Counted from the stretch's first letter, positions 1 to 7,559 are shown. The stretch is DNA of 9,520 nt from Acidobacteriota bacterium (GCA_029777145.1 JAKOSS010000662.1:1-9520), one strand, 5' to 3'. Notes: generated by a model from the sequence alone, not told the origin. Numbers and translations are program-made.

Positions 1-1404
1 CAGATGTTTACGGGGCACGGTTACCGGCCGTACACGTGGCAGAAGGTTTCGATCGGCGCCGAGAAAGACGGAAAACTGCGATCGATCATCCACGAGGCGA
101 TCGGAAACACCTCGACGATCGAGAATTTCACCGAGAGTCCGAACGGCTTCGGGCGCACGCTTTACGAATGCCCGAATTACCACACGCCGTACAAGGTCGC
201 GAAGACGGATCTGCCGACGCCGACGTGGATGCGCGCGCCGGGCGCGGTCACGGGCGCATTCGCGCTCGAATCGGCGATCGACGAGGTCGCGTACCAGTTG
301 AAGATCGATCCGGTTGAATTCCGCCTGATAAATTACTCGGAAAAGGATCCTGAAACCGGACGGCCGTTCTCCAGCAAGGCACTGCGCGAAGCGTTCAAAC
401 AGGGCGCCGCAAAGTTCGGCTGGGAAAAAAGAAAATTCGAACCTCGTTCAATGCGTGACGGAAACTGGCTCGTCGGCTGGGGCGTCGCGGTCGGAACTTG
501 GGGCGCGGGGCAGGCGCCGGCGTCAGTCCGAATAACGCTCGGTGCGGACGGAACGGCGCGGGTCGGCAGCGCGACCGCCGACATCGGACCGGGAACATAT
601 ACCGTCATCACGATGATCGCGGCTGAGTTTCTCGGAGTCGACCCCGAGAAAGTGAAATTCGAACTCGGCGACAGCGATCTTCCGAGCGCGCCGATGCAGG
701 GCGGATCGATCACCACCGCGTCCGTCGGCACGGCCGCTCAGGGCGCGGCGCTGGCGATCAAGACGAAACTCGTTGCGCTGGCCCAGAAAGATCCGAATTC
801 TCCGCTCGCCGGCGCGGTTGTTGACGATATCGAGATGTCTGACGGGTTCCTATCGGTGAAGGCGAATGCGGCGAGGAAGATTCCGATCGCCGACGTCATG
901 AAGGCGAACGGGATGAACGAGATCGTCGAAACATTCACGTCGACGCCGAATTCCGAGCGCCGCAATTACAGAACACAGGCGCACGGCGCACAGTTTGTCG
1001 AGGTAAAGGTCGACGAATCGCTCGGCATCGTGAAGGTCACACGAGTCGTCGAGGCGACGGCCTGCGGGCGCATCATGAATCCGAAGACATCGCATTCCCA
1101 GGAGATGGGCGGCGTCGTGTGGGGTATCGGAATGGCTCTCCAGGAAGAGACGGCAATCGACCATCGTTACGGCCGGATGATGACGACGAACTTCGCGACG
1201 TATCACATCCCGGTCAACGCGGACGTTCAGAGTGTGGAAACGGCGTTCGTCGAAGAGGAAGACAAGATCGTGAATCCGCTCGGGATCAAGGGAATGGGAG
1301 AACTTTGTCTCGTCGGCATCCCGGCGGCGATCGCGAATGCGGTCTTTCATGCGACAGGCAAGCGCGTCCGCGATCTTCCGATCACGCTCGATAAGTTGTT
1401 ATGA
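1..1404 (+). CDS. Xanthine dehydrogenase/aldehyde oxidase family molybdenum-binding subunit, C-terminal part (5' truncated by window edge)
   Basis: The large catalytic subunit of a molybdenum hydroxylase, which hydroxylates purines, aldehydes or N-heterocycles at the Mo centre. The reading frame is open from base 1, so the gene begins upstream; the ATG at base 4 is unlikely to be the start. Numbering from base 1, 467 residues are visible, against roughly 730-760 for full YagR/PaoC-type subunits. Family motifs are in the right order: MRAPG at residues 77-81 (the Arg lies near the cofactor in relatives), QGGSITTASVG from 233 (cofactor-binding loop), and KGMGEL near the end, with Glu434 in the place of the invariant catalytic Glu. 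The opening residues (GYRPYTWQ...) resemble the PaoC/YagR branch. FeS and FAD subunits are expected upstream, outside the window. The xdhC and mocA-like genes downstream fit a cytosine-dinucleotide cofactor. The substrate cannot be told from sequence. The family call is secure; the sub-family is inference. Confidence 0.93.
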   Translation, partial: QMFTGHGYRPYTWQKVSIGAEKDGKLRSIIHEAIGNTSTIENFTESPNGFGRTLYECPNYHTPYKVAKTDLPTPTWMRAPGAVTGAFALESAIDEVAYQLKIDPVEFRLINYSEKDPETGRPFSSKALREAFKQGAAKFGWEKRKFEPRSMRDGNWLVGWGVAVGTWGAGQAPASVRITLGADGTARVGSATADIGPGTYTVITMIAAEFLGVDPEKVKFELGDSDLPSAPMQGGSITTASVGTAAQGAALAIKTKLVALAQKDPNSPLAGAVVDDIEMSDGFLSVKANAARKIPIADVMKANGMNEIVETFTSTPNSERRNYRTQAHGAQFVEVKVDESLGIVKVTRVVEATACGRIMNPKTSHSQEMGGVVWGIGMALQEETAIDHRYGRMMTTNFATYHIPVNADVQSVETAFVEEEDKIVNPLGIKGMGELCLVGIPAAIANAVFHATGKRVRDLPITLDKLL

Positions 1405-1445
1405 ATTCTTACAGACCGTATCAAGGTGATCAGTAGCTGACTTTG

Positions 1446-1533
1446 TGACCTCCGTGTCCGCGTGTTGAAAATCGGCGTGACCACATAGACACAGAGTCAA
1501 CATAGAGTTCTCCGAATTTTCTGAGAGCTGAAG
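1446..1533. repeat. Palindromic intergenic repeat, copy 1
   Basis: First of two direct copies 108 bases apart in the gap between the Mo-subunit gene and xdhC. The two 88-base copies align without gaps and agree at about 62 of 88 positions (hand count), with an identical 14-base core, GACCACATAGACAC, at 1479-1492. The copy is itself an imperfect inverted repeat: GTGTCCGCGTG (1454-1464) against CACATAGACAC (1482-1492) pairs at 8 of 11 positions around a 17-base loop. Such CACAGAGACAC-like palindromes recur between genes in some environmental bacteria, so this may belong to a dispersed REP-like family. No ORF or terminator is seen here. Confidence 0.75.
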
Positions 1534-1553
1534 GTCCTTAGAGTGAGGCTATG

Positions 1554-1641
1554 TGCCCTCGATGCCTATGTGTTTGAAATGATTGCGACCACATAGACAC
1601 GGAGTGAACATAGATTTCGCCCAACCGTTCAAGGGCTGAAG
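1554..1641. repeat. Palindromic intergenic repeat, copy 2
   Basis: Second copy, offset 108 bases from the first, ending 11 bases before the xdhC start. Its inner arms are exact: CTATGTG (1566-1572) pairs with CACATAG (1590-1596), so it should fold better than copy 1. The core GACCACATAGACAC is at 1587-1600. The 20 bases between the copies (1534-1553) are not part of the repeat. Lying so close to the xdhC start, the hairpin would sit in that gene's leader if transcription runs through from the Mo-subunit gene. Any effect on expression is inference. Confidence 0.75.
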
Positions 1642-1652
1642 ATTGGATAGAG

Positions 1653-2615
1653 ATGAAAGAGATCGAACTTATCCTCAAAACGATTCCGCAACTCGCGCCC
1701 GGAGAGAAGGCGATCATCGCGACGGTCGTCGACGTCCGGGGATCTGCGTACCGCGGCGAGGGTGCGAAGATGCTCATCCGCGCGAACGGCGACGCCGTCG
1801 GGACAGTTTCGGGAGGTTGTCTTGAAGCGGACGTGCTCGAACGCGCGAAGCAAGTCGCAGACTCGGGAAAAGCACAGGTCTTCATTTACGACACTACCAA
1901 GAATGAGGATTCGGTGTTCTCGCTCAACATGGGCTGCCGCGGCGTGATCCGGATCTTGTTCGAACCGCTCGATGCGGATTATTTCGGTCGGCTTTCTCGC
2001 GCTCGGGCGGAGCGCCGGCGATTCGTCAGCAAGGTCGTCATCGACGGTGAGGAGTTCGGACGGCGGACATACTTGGACGATGGGGACCACGGCACGCGAT
2101 CGCACGCGGACGGCGATGAGTTCCTGGAGATCATCGATCCGCCGACCTCTCTGTTTGTTTTTGGCGCCGGCGCCGACGCGATCCCCGTTTACGAGATCGC
2201 GAAGACGCTCGGATGGCTCGTCGCGATCATCGATCACCGCGCCGCGTTCGCGACCCGCGAGCGATTTCCGGACGCCGACGCGCTCCACATTCTTCAGCCC
2301 GACGACTACTCCGCAAATCTCAATCTCGACGAACACGCTGTCGCGGTCGTCATGACGCACAATTACGAGAAGGACAAGCTGATCGAGAAGTTCTTGCTGA
2401 AGACGAACGCCGCGTACATCGGTCAGCTCGGACCGCGAAAGCGAACCGAGAAACTCCTCGCCGAGATCGGCGAGTCGTGGCCGTCGAATCTTCATGCGCC
2501 GGTCGGTCTAGACATCGGTTCCGAATCACCGGAAGAGATCGCGCTCGCCATCGTCTCTGAGATCCTGACCGTTCTGCGGAATCGCGACGGCGGATTTCTG
2601 ACAAACAGAAACTGA
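1653..2615 (+). CDS. xdhC: XdhC/CoxI family molybdenum-cofactor chaperone
   Basis: A cytoplasmic maturation factor that binds molybdenum cofactor, promotes its sulfuration and delivers it to xanthine-dehydrogenase-type enzymes (family knowledge). The 320-residue protein has both expected domains. The N-terminal XdhC/CoxI domain carries GSAYRGEGAKML (30-41), SGGCLEADV (53-61) and MGCRGVI (93-99), including the two conserved cysteines Cys56 and Cys95. The C-terminal Rossmann-like domain carries FGAGADA (170-176), MTHNYEKD (234-241), YIGQLGPRKRTEKLL (255-269) and PVGLDIGSESPEEIALAI (283-300). Length is normal for the two-domain form. The ATG start is preceded by only a weak Shine-Dalgarno (GGATAGAG). 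It lies downstream of its presumed client, and the next gene starts one base after its stop, which implies co-transcription. Confidence 0.95.
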   Translation: MKEIELILKTIPQLAPGEKAIIATVVDVRGSAYRGEGAKMLIRANGDAVGTVSGGCLEADVLERAKQVADSGKAQVFIYDTTKNEDSVFSLNMGCRGVIRILFEPLDADYFGRLSRARAERRRFVSKVVIDGEEFGRRTYLDDGDHGTRSHADGDEFLEIIDPPTSLFVFGAGADAIPVYEIAKTLGWLVAIIDHRAAFATRERFPDADALHILQPDDYSANLNLDEHAVAVVMTHNYEKDKLIEKFLLKTNAAYIGQLGPRKRTEKLLAEIGESWPSNLHAPVGLDIGSESPEEIALAIVSEILTVLRNRDGGFLTNRN

Positions 2616-2616
2616 T

Positions 2617-3114
2617 ATGAGAACGGCTTTTCTCGCTGCGGTCGCTTCACTCACATTCGCCTGCTCGCTGTTCACCGCTAAGGTTTACCATCCGCCATCA
2701 ATGATCGAAGCCCATTCATATTCCGGCGGAAACTATGAGAAGGAATACCGGCTTCACTTCGAGCCAAACGGCCATGTTGTACTCTCGGGACGTTTGGGGG
2801 CCTTATCGTGCAATGAAGAATGGGATGTTGAACCGGAGAGGTTTCAAGCCACGGCGAAGGTAATCGATTCCGGCGATTTCTTTGCGATGGATTCCGAACC
2901 AAAAGAAAGGCCGAACGCGACCCACTTCACCTCCGTAGATCTCCATGTTGTGCTCGATGATAGGGAGAAAACGGTTAGAGGAATACGTGTCGATCAGCCT
3001 TCGGACGTCAATCGCAAGTTCTTCGCCTTTGTCCTTCACCTTGAGACGGTCACCGACGCGAAACGCCGGATCGACGATTGCTTTTCATGGGAGAAAAGAA
3101 CTTCCGACAAATAA
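2617..3114 (+). CDS. Unrecognised small exported protein or lipoprotein within the xdhC-mocA run
   Basis: A 165-residue protein of unknown function. The N-terminus MRTAFLAAVASLTFACSLF looks like a short signal peptide. Cys16 could be lipidated, but the residues before it (TFA) fit the lipobox only loosely, so ordinary export is equally possible. The body has alternating short strands: YRLHFEPNGHVVLSG (48-62), a GDFFAMDSE segment, and a stretch like VDLHVVLDDREKTVRGIRV. This recalls the layout of DUF6438-like proteins, but that is only an impression. Two cysteines (positions 68 and 157) remain after the signal. It starts one base after the xdhC stop, and the next gene begins directly at its own stop, so it is translated within the operon. 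The six full sequence lines counted by hand average about 51% GC, clearly below the neighbours (60-68% in lines sampled), suggesting a later insertion. A link to molybdenum enzymes is not evident. Confidence 0.75.
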   Translation: MRTAFLAAVASLTFACSLFTAKVYHPPSMIEAHSYSGGNYEKEYRLHFEPNGHVVLSGRLGALSCNEEWDVEPERFQATAKVIDSGDFFAMDSEPKERPNATHFTSVDLHVVLDDREKTVRGIRVDQPSDVNRKFFAFVLHLETVTDAKRRIDDCFSWEKRTSDK

Positions 3115-3723
3115 GTGAATCCACACTCCGAAATTCCAGATCCCAAATGCGTCCTCGTTCTCGCGGCCGGAGGATCGAGCCGTTTCGGTTCGTCTAAACA
3201 GATCGCTGAATTCGATGGCCGAACGCTTGTCCGCCGGGCGGTTGAGACCGCGCTCGAGAGCTCGGCAGATATGGTGTGCGTCGTCCTTGGCGCACAAGCG
3301 GACGAGATCCGACCTCTGATCGACGATCTCCCGACCCTCATCGTCGTCAATGAAGACTGGCCCGCCGGGATCGGATCGTCGATCGCCGCCGGGCTCGAGA
3401 CCGTCCGTGAACTCAACCCGGAACTCGCATCGACCGCGATCACGCTCGCAGATCAGCCGCTTGTAACATCCGGATTTATCGACAGCCTTTTCGCCGCGTC
3501 GGCAACCGGACAGATCGCGGCCACGGAATATGGCGGCACGCACGGAGTACCTTCGGTTTTTCCGCGCAAGTATTTCGACGAATTGCTCTCATTGCCTCCC
3601 GAATCCGGCGCTAAAACCCTGATATTGAAACATTTAGACGATGTTTCGTCGATCCCGTTTCCAGACGCCGCCATCGATATAGACGTCCCGAACGATCTCA
3701 AACGCCTTTCGGGTCGTTCGTAA
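3115..3723 (+). CDS. mocA: MocA-like molybdenum cofactor nucleotidyltransferase (MobA-like NTP transferase fold)
   Basis: Probably transfers CMP from CTP to molybdopterin to make the cytosine-dinucleotide cofactor used by xanthine dehydrogenase/aldehyde oxidase enzymes. The 202-residue length matches MocA. Visible motifs: LAAGGSSRFGSSKQ (16-29), the nucleotide-binding loop, with LAAG as usual in MocA rather than the LAGG of MobA; NEDWPAGIGSSIAAGL (79-94); LADQPLV (111-117), whose Asp is the expected metal ligand; GVPSVFP (144-150); SGAKTLILKHL (164-174); and DIDVPNDL (188-195). The start is a GTG directly after the previous gene's stop, with no close Shine-Dalgarno, so translation is probably coupled; the first 10 residues are not conserved-looking and the start is uncertain. 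The stop overlaps the first weak unit of the phased array before the receptor gene. CTP rather than GTP specificity is inferred from motif and neighbours. Confidence 0.9.
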   Translation: MNPHSEIPDPKCVLVLAAGGSSRFGSSKQIAEFDGRTLVRRAVETALESSADMVCVVLGAQADEIRPLIDDLPTLIVVNEDWPAGIGSSIAAGLETVRELNPELASTAITLADQPLVTSGFIDSLFAASATGQIAATEYGGTHGVPSVFPRKYFDELLSLPPESGAKTLILKHLDDVSSIPFPDAAIDIDVPNDLKRLSGRS

Positions 3724-3795
3724 CATTTCCGTAACTCACAATTAACCGATTCTTAACCCGCGATTAATCTGCCGTTAACCCGGCAGCGTTAACCT
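3720..3795 (+). promoter_or_regulatory. Array of TTAACC hexamers at 11-base spacing with putative -10 (Pho-box-like operator/promoter)
   Basis: Hexamers begin exactly 11 bases apart: GTAACA 3720, GTAACT 3731, TTAACC 3742, TTAACC 3753, TTAATC 3764, TTAACC 3775. The last four fit TTAA-Py-Py. One helical turn between direct repeats is how PhoB/PhoP/OmpR-family response regulators bind, and the cyanobacterial SphR box is described as 8-base repeats with a TTAA-Py-Py core and 3-base spacers, also an 11-base period. A further TTAACC at 3789 is out of phase by 3. Read as TAACCT (3790-3795) it lies 9 bases after the last phased unit, where a -10 would stand if the array replaces the -35; it matches the consensus poorly. 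The start of transcription would then be near 3802, giving a leader of about 100 bases. The spacing is seen; the regulator's identity is inferred. Confidence 0.65.
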
Positions 3796-3860
3796 CTCCC
3801 TTGCACCACGAAATTTCAACTTTTTGACACCACAGCGGAGGCAAACGGCGAGGGAATCGT

Positions 3861-3896
3861 ATGTTTGTCGGCCGCGTATTTCATCAGATTTATTAG
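3861..3896 (+). CDS. 11-residue upstream ORF (candidate leader peptide)
   Basis: ATG at 3861 opens an 11-codon frame, MFVGRVFHQIY, ending with TAG at 3894-3896. GAGGG (3850-3854) lies 6 bases before the ATG, a good Shine-Dalgarno distance. The stop codon overlaps the AGGAG of the receptor gene and lies 8 bases before its ATG, so a ribosome finishing the peptide would sit on the receptor's binding site. No run of one amino acid points to classical attenuation. Coupling of translation is the simplest role. It is too short for coding statistics and could be chance. Confidence 0.4.
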   Translation: MFVGRVFHQIY

Positions 3897-3899
3897 GAG
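3895..3899 (+). promoter_or_regulatory. Ribosome binding site that fixes the receptor start
   Basis: AGGAG lies 5 bases before the ATG at 3905. This, together with the signal peptide that begins right there, selects this start over the in-frame TTG 81 bases upstream. Confidence 0.85.
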
Positions 3900-3904
3900 T
3901 GAAT

Positions 3905-6900
3905 ATGCAGCTCAGCACGAGCCTCAGGGCTCTTACCATTTTGGCCGCGATCGCAATGACGGCGGTCGGCGCTTTCGGACAGACCGATCAGTCGCGTATC
4001 GTCGGGATCGTATCGGACGTTAACGGTGCCGTCGTTCCGGGCGCCCAAGTCGTCGTCAAGAACGAAAAGACCGGCGAATCGCGGTCGTTCGTCTCGGACA
4101 CCCAAGGCAATTTCATAGTCACGGCGCTCAAGCCGGCCTTCTACTCGGTGACCATCAGCCACGCCGGGTTCACGACATCGGAGAGCAAGAACGTTCAGCT
4201 TTCCGTCGGTCAGGAACTCAAACTGAACATCACCTTGCAACCCGAAGGCGCGGTTGCGGAGGTCAACATCGTTTCCGAATCCGAAGCGGGCATCAACCTC
4301 GCGTCGGCGAGTATGAGCGCGAACGTCAACCAGCGCGAGGTTGAAGGACTTCCCGTCAACGGACGTCAACTTTCGCAGCTCTACCTGCAGGCGCCGGGCG
4401 CGGTCAACAGCGGATCCGGCACGTTCGGCGACATCCGATTTTCGGGACGCGCCGTACAGCAGAACGTCATCCGTTACGACGGTGTCGAGGGCACGGGTAT
4501 CATCGACGCGAGTCCCGGCAACCTCAACGGCGAGGTTCCGTCACCGTTCCGGCTCCAGTCCAGCCTCGAGAACGTTCAGGAATTCCGCGTCGATTCGAGC
4601 AATTTCCCGGCCGAATACGGTACCGGTACGGGCGGCCAGATCAACGTCGTGACCAAGTCCGGCGGAAACGAGTTCCGCGGATCGGTCTTCGAATACCTGC
4701 GCCGCGGTTCGCTCGATGCGCGCAATTACTTTGACAACATCACACCGGGGATTCCGAAGAGCGAACTCAAGCTTGACCAGTTCGGCGGATCGATCGGCGG
4801 TCCGATCATCAAGGACAAGTTCTTCTTTTTCTTCTCCTACGAAGGCTATCGCGTCCGGTCGGGACTCAATTTTGTTGAGGCCGCACCGAGTCTCTCGCTC
4901 GCGCAGGCCGGCGCACTGATCCCGGGAACCAACACCCCCGTCAATCCTTCGATCCAGCCGTTCATCTCGGCTTTCCGGTCGCCGGACGCGGTGATCGTTC
5001 AAGGCGGAACGACGGCACCCGGTTTCGATATCGTCCAGCTTCAGGACACCGCAAAGACGGACGAGAACGCCTACTCGCTCCGCCTGGACTACAAGATCAA
5101 CGACCAGAACAACATGTACTTCCGGTTCTTCCGCGATAACGGCACGGACGATCGTCCGGAAGGCGTCTCCGGCCGGCGTGTTCTGATCGAGGCTCAGCCG
5201 CAGAACGGCGTCTTCGGATTGCAGACCGTGTTCGGAACGAACAAGGTCAACGAGTTCCGTCTCGGTTACAACGGTGCGCGGACGCGGATCAACGGACAGG
5301 CTCCGACGATCAACGGTTTTGACCTGTCGTCGGTGATCATCAATATCTCGGGCAGCGTCGCAAACACCGGTATCGCCGGACAGGGAACTTCGTCGGGTAT
5401 CTCGATCCCCGGCGGACTCGTCCGCGCCAACTCGGCGACAAACGGCCGCGGACAGCCGTACACGCCGTACTCGCTTTCGTTCATCGACAACTTCAGCTGG
5501 ACGCGCGGCACGCACAACCTGAAATTCGGCGGTGAAGTCCGCGTCATCCGGCTGTACACCGACCGCCTCGGCGGAACGACGTACACGTTCTCGAACCTCG
5601 CGGCATTCCTCGGAAACTCGCCGTCGTCGGTCCAGTATCTCGGCGACGTCTCGTCACCGAGCCCATTCAACAATGGATACACGGGAGAGCGCTTGGCGAA
5701 ACAGCAGTACTACATCGGCTACGCGCAGGACGAGTGGAAGGTCACGCCGAGCTTCACGCTCAGCTACGGTCTTCGTTACGAATACTACTCGCCGTTGACC
5801 GAAGCGAACAACGCTCTCGTTCTGTTCGACATCACCAACGGCACGTTCAAGCCGAACACGTCGGCGCCGTTCAAGACGTCGAAAACCAACTTCGGCCCGC
5901 GCGTCGCATTTACCTGGTCACCGAACGCCGACAAGACGTCGGGGATGTTCTCCGGCGGCAAGACGGTGATCCGCGGCGGTTTCGGAATTTACTACGGACC
6001 GGGTCAGACCGAAGATCAGATCCAGCCGATCGAAAGCGATCGCATCTCGTCGACGATCTCGAGCGGTTCGCTGCTCGCGTTCCCGGCGAATATCCCGGCG
6101 ATCGTCAACAACTTCAACTCGAACCCGACGAACCGCACGTATCAGCCGCGCGCCTATTCGAACGATTACAAGGTTCCGGAGCGCGTCTTTCAATACACGG
6201 TCTCGTGGCAGCAGGAATTGCCGTACAAACTCGTCTCGACGGTCGCGTACGTCGGCAGCCAGGGACGAAATCTGTTCCTTCGCAGCGTTGCCAACCGAAT
6301 TCTTCCGGGTTCGACGGTGATCGCCGACGGCACGAATCTGCCGACCGGCGTCGGTGTCATCAACCGCACGAACGGCAGCGGTCAGGTGATCGGCGTCAAC
6401 ACGGTCCGACAATTCGACATCATCTCGGGAACATCGCAATCGCGGCCGTTCGCCGAGATCGATTACAAGACTTCGGGCGGCGACGACAAGTACAACGCGC
6501 TCCAACTTTCGCTGGCACGGCGCTTCAACTCGGGTCTGACGCTGAACGCGCAGTACAGCTATTCGTCGAGCCGCGGTACGACCGCCGGTTCGAACGAAGC
6601 CCGGACGTCGGCTCAGCTTGAGAATTTCGAGGCTGACCGCGGCCGGAACAACTTCGATGTCCGTCACACCTTCAACCTGAGCGCGCTCTACGATCTTCCG
6701 ATCGGAAAGGGCCGCATGTGGGATCTTGGCAAAACGGGCAACTTCCTGCTCGGCGGCTGGGAGATCGGCGGCATCGTCAATGCCCGCAGCGGTCTGCCGG
6801 TTGAAGTGCTTGTCGTCCGTCCGGACACCGTTGCGCAATGCGTCGCGGCGGCCGGCTGTACGATTGGCTCGACGACCGTCGCGCAGGGATTCACGGCGAC

Positions 6901-7441
6901 TCTCGGAACCAACCCGAGTTCGGCGGTTCCGCTTCCGACGGGCTTCCAGGTTGTCGTCAATACGCCGGGCGGCGGTGCTTCGCGTAACGTCCGCCGGCCG
7001 AACGTGATCTCGGGTCAGCCGCTTTACCTCGACAACGACCGATTCATTCTGAATCCGGCGGCGTTTTCGATCCCGGAAGCCGGAACCTGGGGTGACCTGT
7101 CACGCAACGCTCTTCGCGGACCGCAGTTCAAGCAGTTCGACCTCGTTCTCGGGAAGAAGTTCAAATTTACCGAGACGATGAACGTCGAGTTCAGGACCGA
7201 GATCTTCAACATCTTCAACATCACGAATTTCTCGAATCCTTCGGCGACGCTCAGCAACGCGCTGCCGACGCTCAGCGTTTCGTCGGGGGCGTACACGCTC
7301 GGATCCGGACTTCAACCGGGTCAGGCATTCACGCAGAGCCGCGCCGGTTCGACCTGGGGACAGCTCCGTTCAACGGTCGAGCGTACGGTCGGTCTAGGTA
7401 CTAACCGCCAGATCCAGTTCGCTTTCCGGTTCAACTTCTAG
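3905..7441 (+). CDS. Oar-like TonB-dependent outer-membrane receptor with carboxypeptidase-regulatory-like N-terminal domain
   Basis: An outer-membrane transporter or binding protein of 1178 residues, a typical length for the expanded Acidobacteriota Oar-like family. Residues 1-25 are a signal peptide (hydrophobic LTILAAIAMTAVGAFG, cut likely after AFG). About 30-115 is a beta-sandwich domain of the carboxypeptidase-regulatory/Cna-B type (GIVSDVNGAVVPGAQVVV). From about 130 to 270 comes the plug (EGLPVNGRQLSQLYLQAPG; later FPAEYGTGTGGQINVVTKSG). The rest is a barrel rich in alternating aromatic strands (FFFFFSYEGYR; YYIGYAQDEWKVTPSFTLSY; FRTEIFNIFNITNF). The chain ends in FRFNF, with the terminal Phe used for barrel assembly. 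No clear TonB box was seen. The substrate is unknown; relatives are often assumed to take up sugars or peptides. An operator-like array and a short leader ORF precede it and a strong terminator follows, so it is probably its own transcription unit. Confidence 0.96.
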   Translation: MQLSTSLRALTILAAIAMTAVGAFGQTDQSRIVGIVSDVNGAVVPGAQVVVKNEKTGESRSFVSDTQGNFIVTALKPAFYSVTISHAGFTTSESKNVQLSVGQELKLNITLQPEGAVAEVNIVSESEAGINLASASMSANVNQREVEGLPVNGRQLSQLYLQAPGAVNSGSGTFGDIRFSGRAVQQNVIRYDGVEGTGIIDASPGNLNGEVPSPFRLQSSLENVQEFRVDSSNFPAEYGTGTGGQINVVTKSGGNEFRGSVFEYLRRGSLDARNYFDNITPGIPKSELKLDQFGGSIGGPIIKDKFFFFFSYEGYRVRSGLNFVEAAPSLSLAQAGALIPGTNTPVNPSIQPFISAFRSPDAVIVQGGTTAPGFDIVQLQDTAKTDENAYSLRLDYKINDQNNMYFRFFRDNGTDDRPEGVSGRRVLIEAQPQNGVFGLQTVFGTNKVNEFRLGYNGARTRINGQAPTINGFDLSSVIINISGSVANTGIAGQGTSSGISIPGGLVRANSATNGRGQPYTPYSLSFIDNFSWTRGTHNLKFGGEVRVIRLYTDRLGGTTYTFSNLAAFLGNSPSSVQYLGDVSSPSPFNNGYTGERLAKQQYYIGYAQDEWKVTPSFTLSYGLRYEYYSPLTEANNALVLFDITNGTFKPNTSAPFKTSKTNFGPRVAFTWSPNADKTSGMFSGGKTVIRGGFGIYYGPGQTEDQIQPIESDRISSTISSGSLLAFPANIPAIVNNFNSNPTNRTYQPRAYSNDYKVPERVFQYTVSWQQELPYKLVSTVAYVGSQGRNLFLRSVANRILPGSTVIADGTNLPTGVGVINRTNGSGQVIGVNTVRQFDIISGTSQSRPFAEIDYKTSGGDDKYNALQLSLARRFNSGLTLNAQYSYSSSRGTTAGSNEARTSAQLENFEADRGRNNFDVRHTFNLSALYDLPIGKGRMWDLGKTGNFLLGGWEIGGIVNARSGLPVEVLVVRPDTVAQCVAAAGCTIGSTTVAQGFTATLGTNPSSAVPLPTGFQVVVNTPGGGASRNVRRPNVISGQPLYLDNDRFILNPAAFSIPEAGTWGDLSRNALRGPQFKQFDLVLGKKFKFTETMNVEFRTEIFNIFNITNFSNPSATLSNALPTLSVSSGAYTLGSGLQPGQAFTQSRAGSTWGQLRSTVERTVGLGTNRQIQFAFRFNF

Positions 7442-7459
7442 AAACCGACGCTAACCTGA

Positions 7460-7498
7460 AAAGAAAAGAGGGCCGTAATTTGCGACCCTCTTTTCTTT
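7460..7498 (+). terminator. Intrinsic terminator of the receptor gene, possibly bidirectional
   Basis: A perfect 13-bp stem, AAAGAAAAGAGGG (7460-7472) with CCCTCTTTTCTTT (7486-7498), around a 13-base loop, 18 bases after the receptor stop. The 3' arm is U-rich and serves as the U-tract. Because the left arm is A-rich, the hairpin also reads as a terminator on the other strand, where it could end transcripts coming from the small - strand ORF. Confidence 0.9.
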
Positions 7499-7521
7499 GA
7501 CTAGGCAGAATTTCCGGCTTG

Positions 7522-7553
7522 GTAACCCGGAGTTAACTATTGAATTGTAGACT
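7522..7553 (+). promoter_or_regulatory. Pair of phased TAAC hexamers plus -10-like TAGACT
   Basis: GTAACC (7522) and TTAACT (7533) start 11 bases apart. TAGACT (7548-7553), matching TATAAT at 4 of 6, follows 9 bases after the second hexamer. No good -35 is present, as expected if an activator bound to the hexamers replaces it. The layout is the same as before the receptor gene. Predicted start near 7560. Two units only, so chance is possible. Confidence 0.4.
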
Positions 7554-7559
7554 CTTAGC

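Noticed and set aside
1446..1641. CRISPR-like repeat array
   Set aside because: Only two diverged copies, with a 20-base gap and internal palindromes throughout; no regular short repeat with unique spacers and no cas genes.
1629..2495. 288-residue - strand open frame
   Set aside because: Shadow of xdhC, which carries all the family motifs on the + strand.
3770..3785. TGCCG/CGGCA inverted repeat as a separate operator or as the mocA terminator
   Set aside because: The arms are only 5 bases, flank one unit of the phased array and have no T-run, so they neither terminate transcription nor add clear evidence of a second site.
3824..3829. TTGACA as the -35 of a sigma-70 promoter for the receptor
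   Set aside because: It is a perfect hexamer, but 16-18 bases downstream the sequence is GC-rich (GGCGAG region) with no -10-like element.
3824..3904. Upstream in-frame TTG start for the receptor, adding 27 residues
   Set aside because: The added residues are polar and arginine-rich and would bury the signal peptide; the ATG at 3905 has AGGAG at ideal spacing and begins a classic signal sequence.
4541..5515. 324-residue - strand open frame
   Set aside because: Shadow of the receptor gene, rich in Arg, Asp and Val as expected from reading its codons in reverse.
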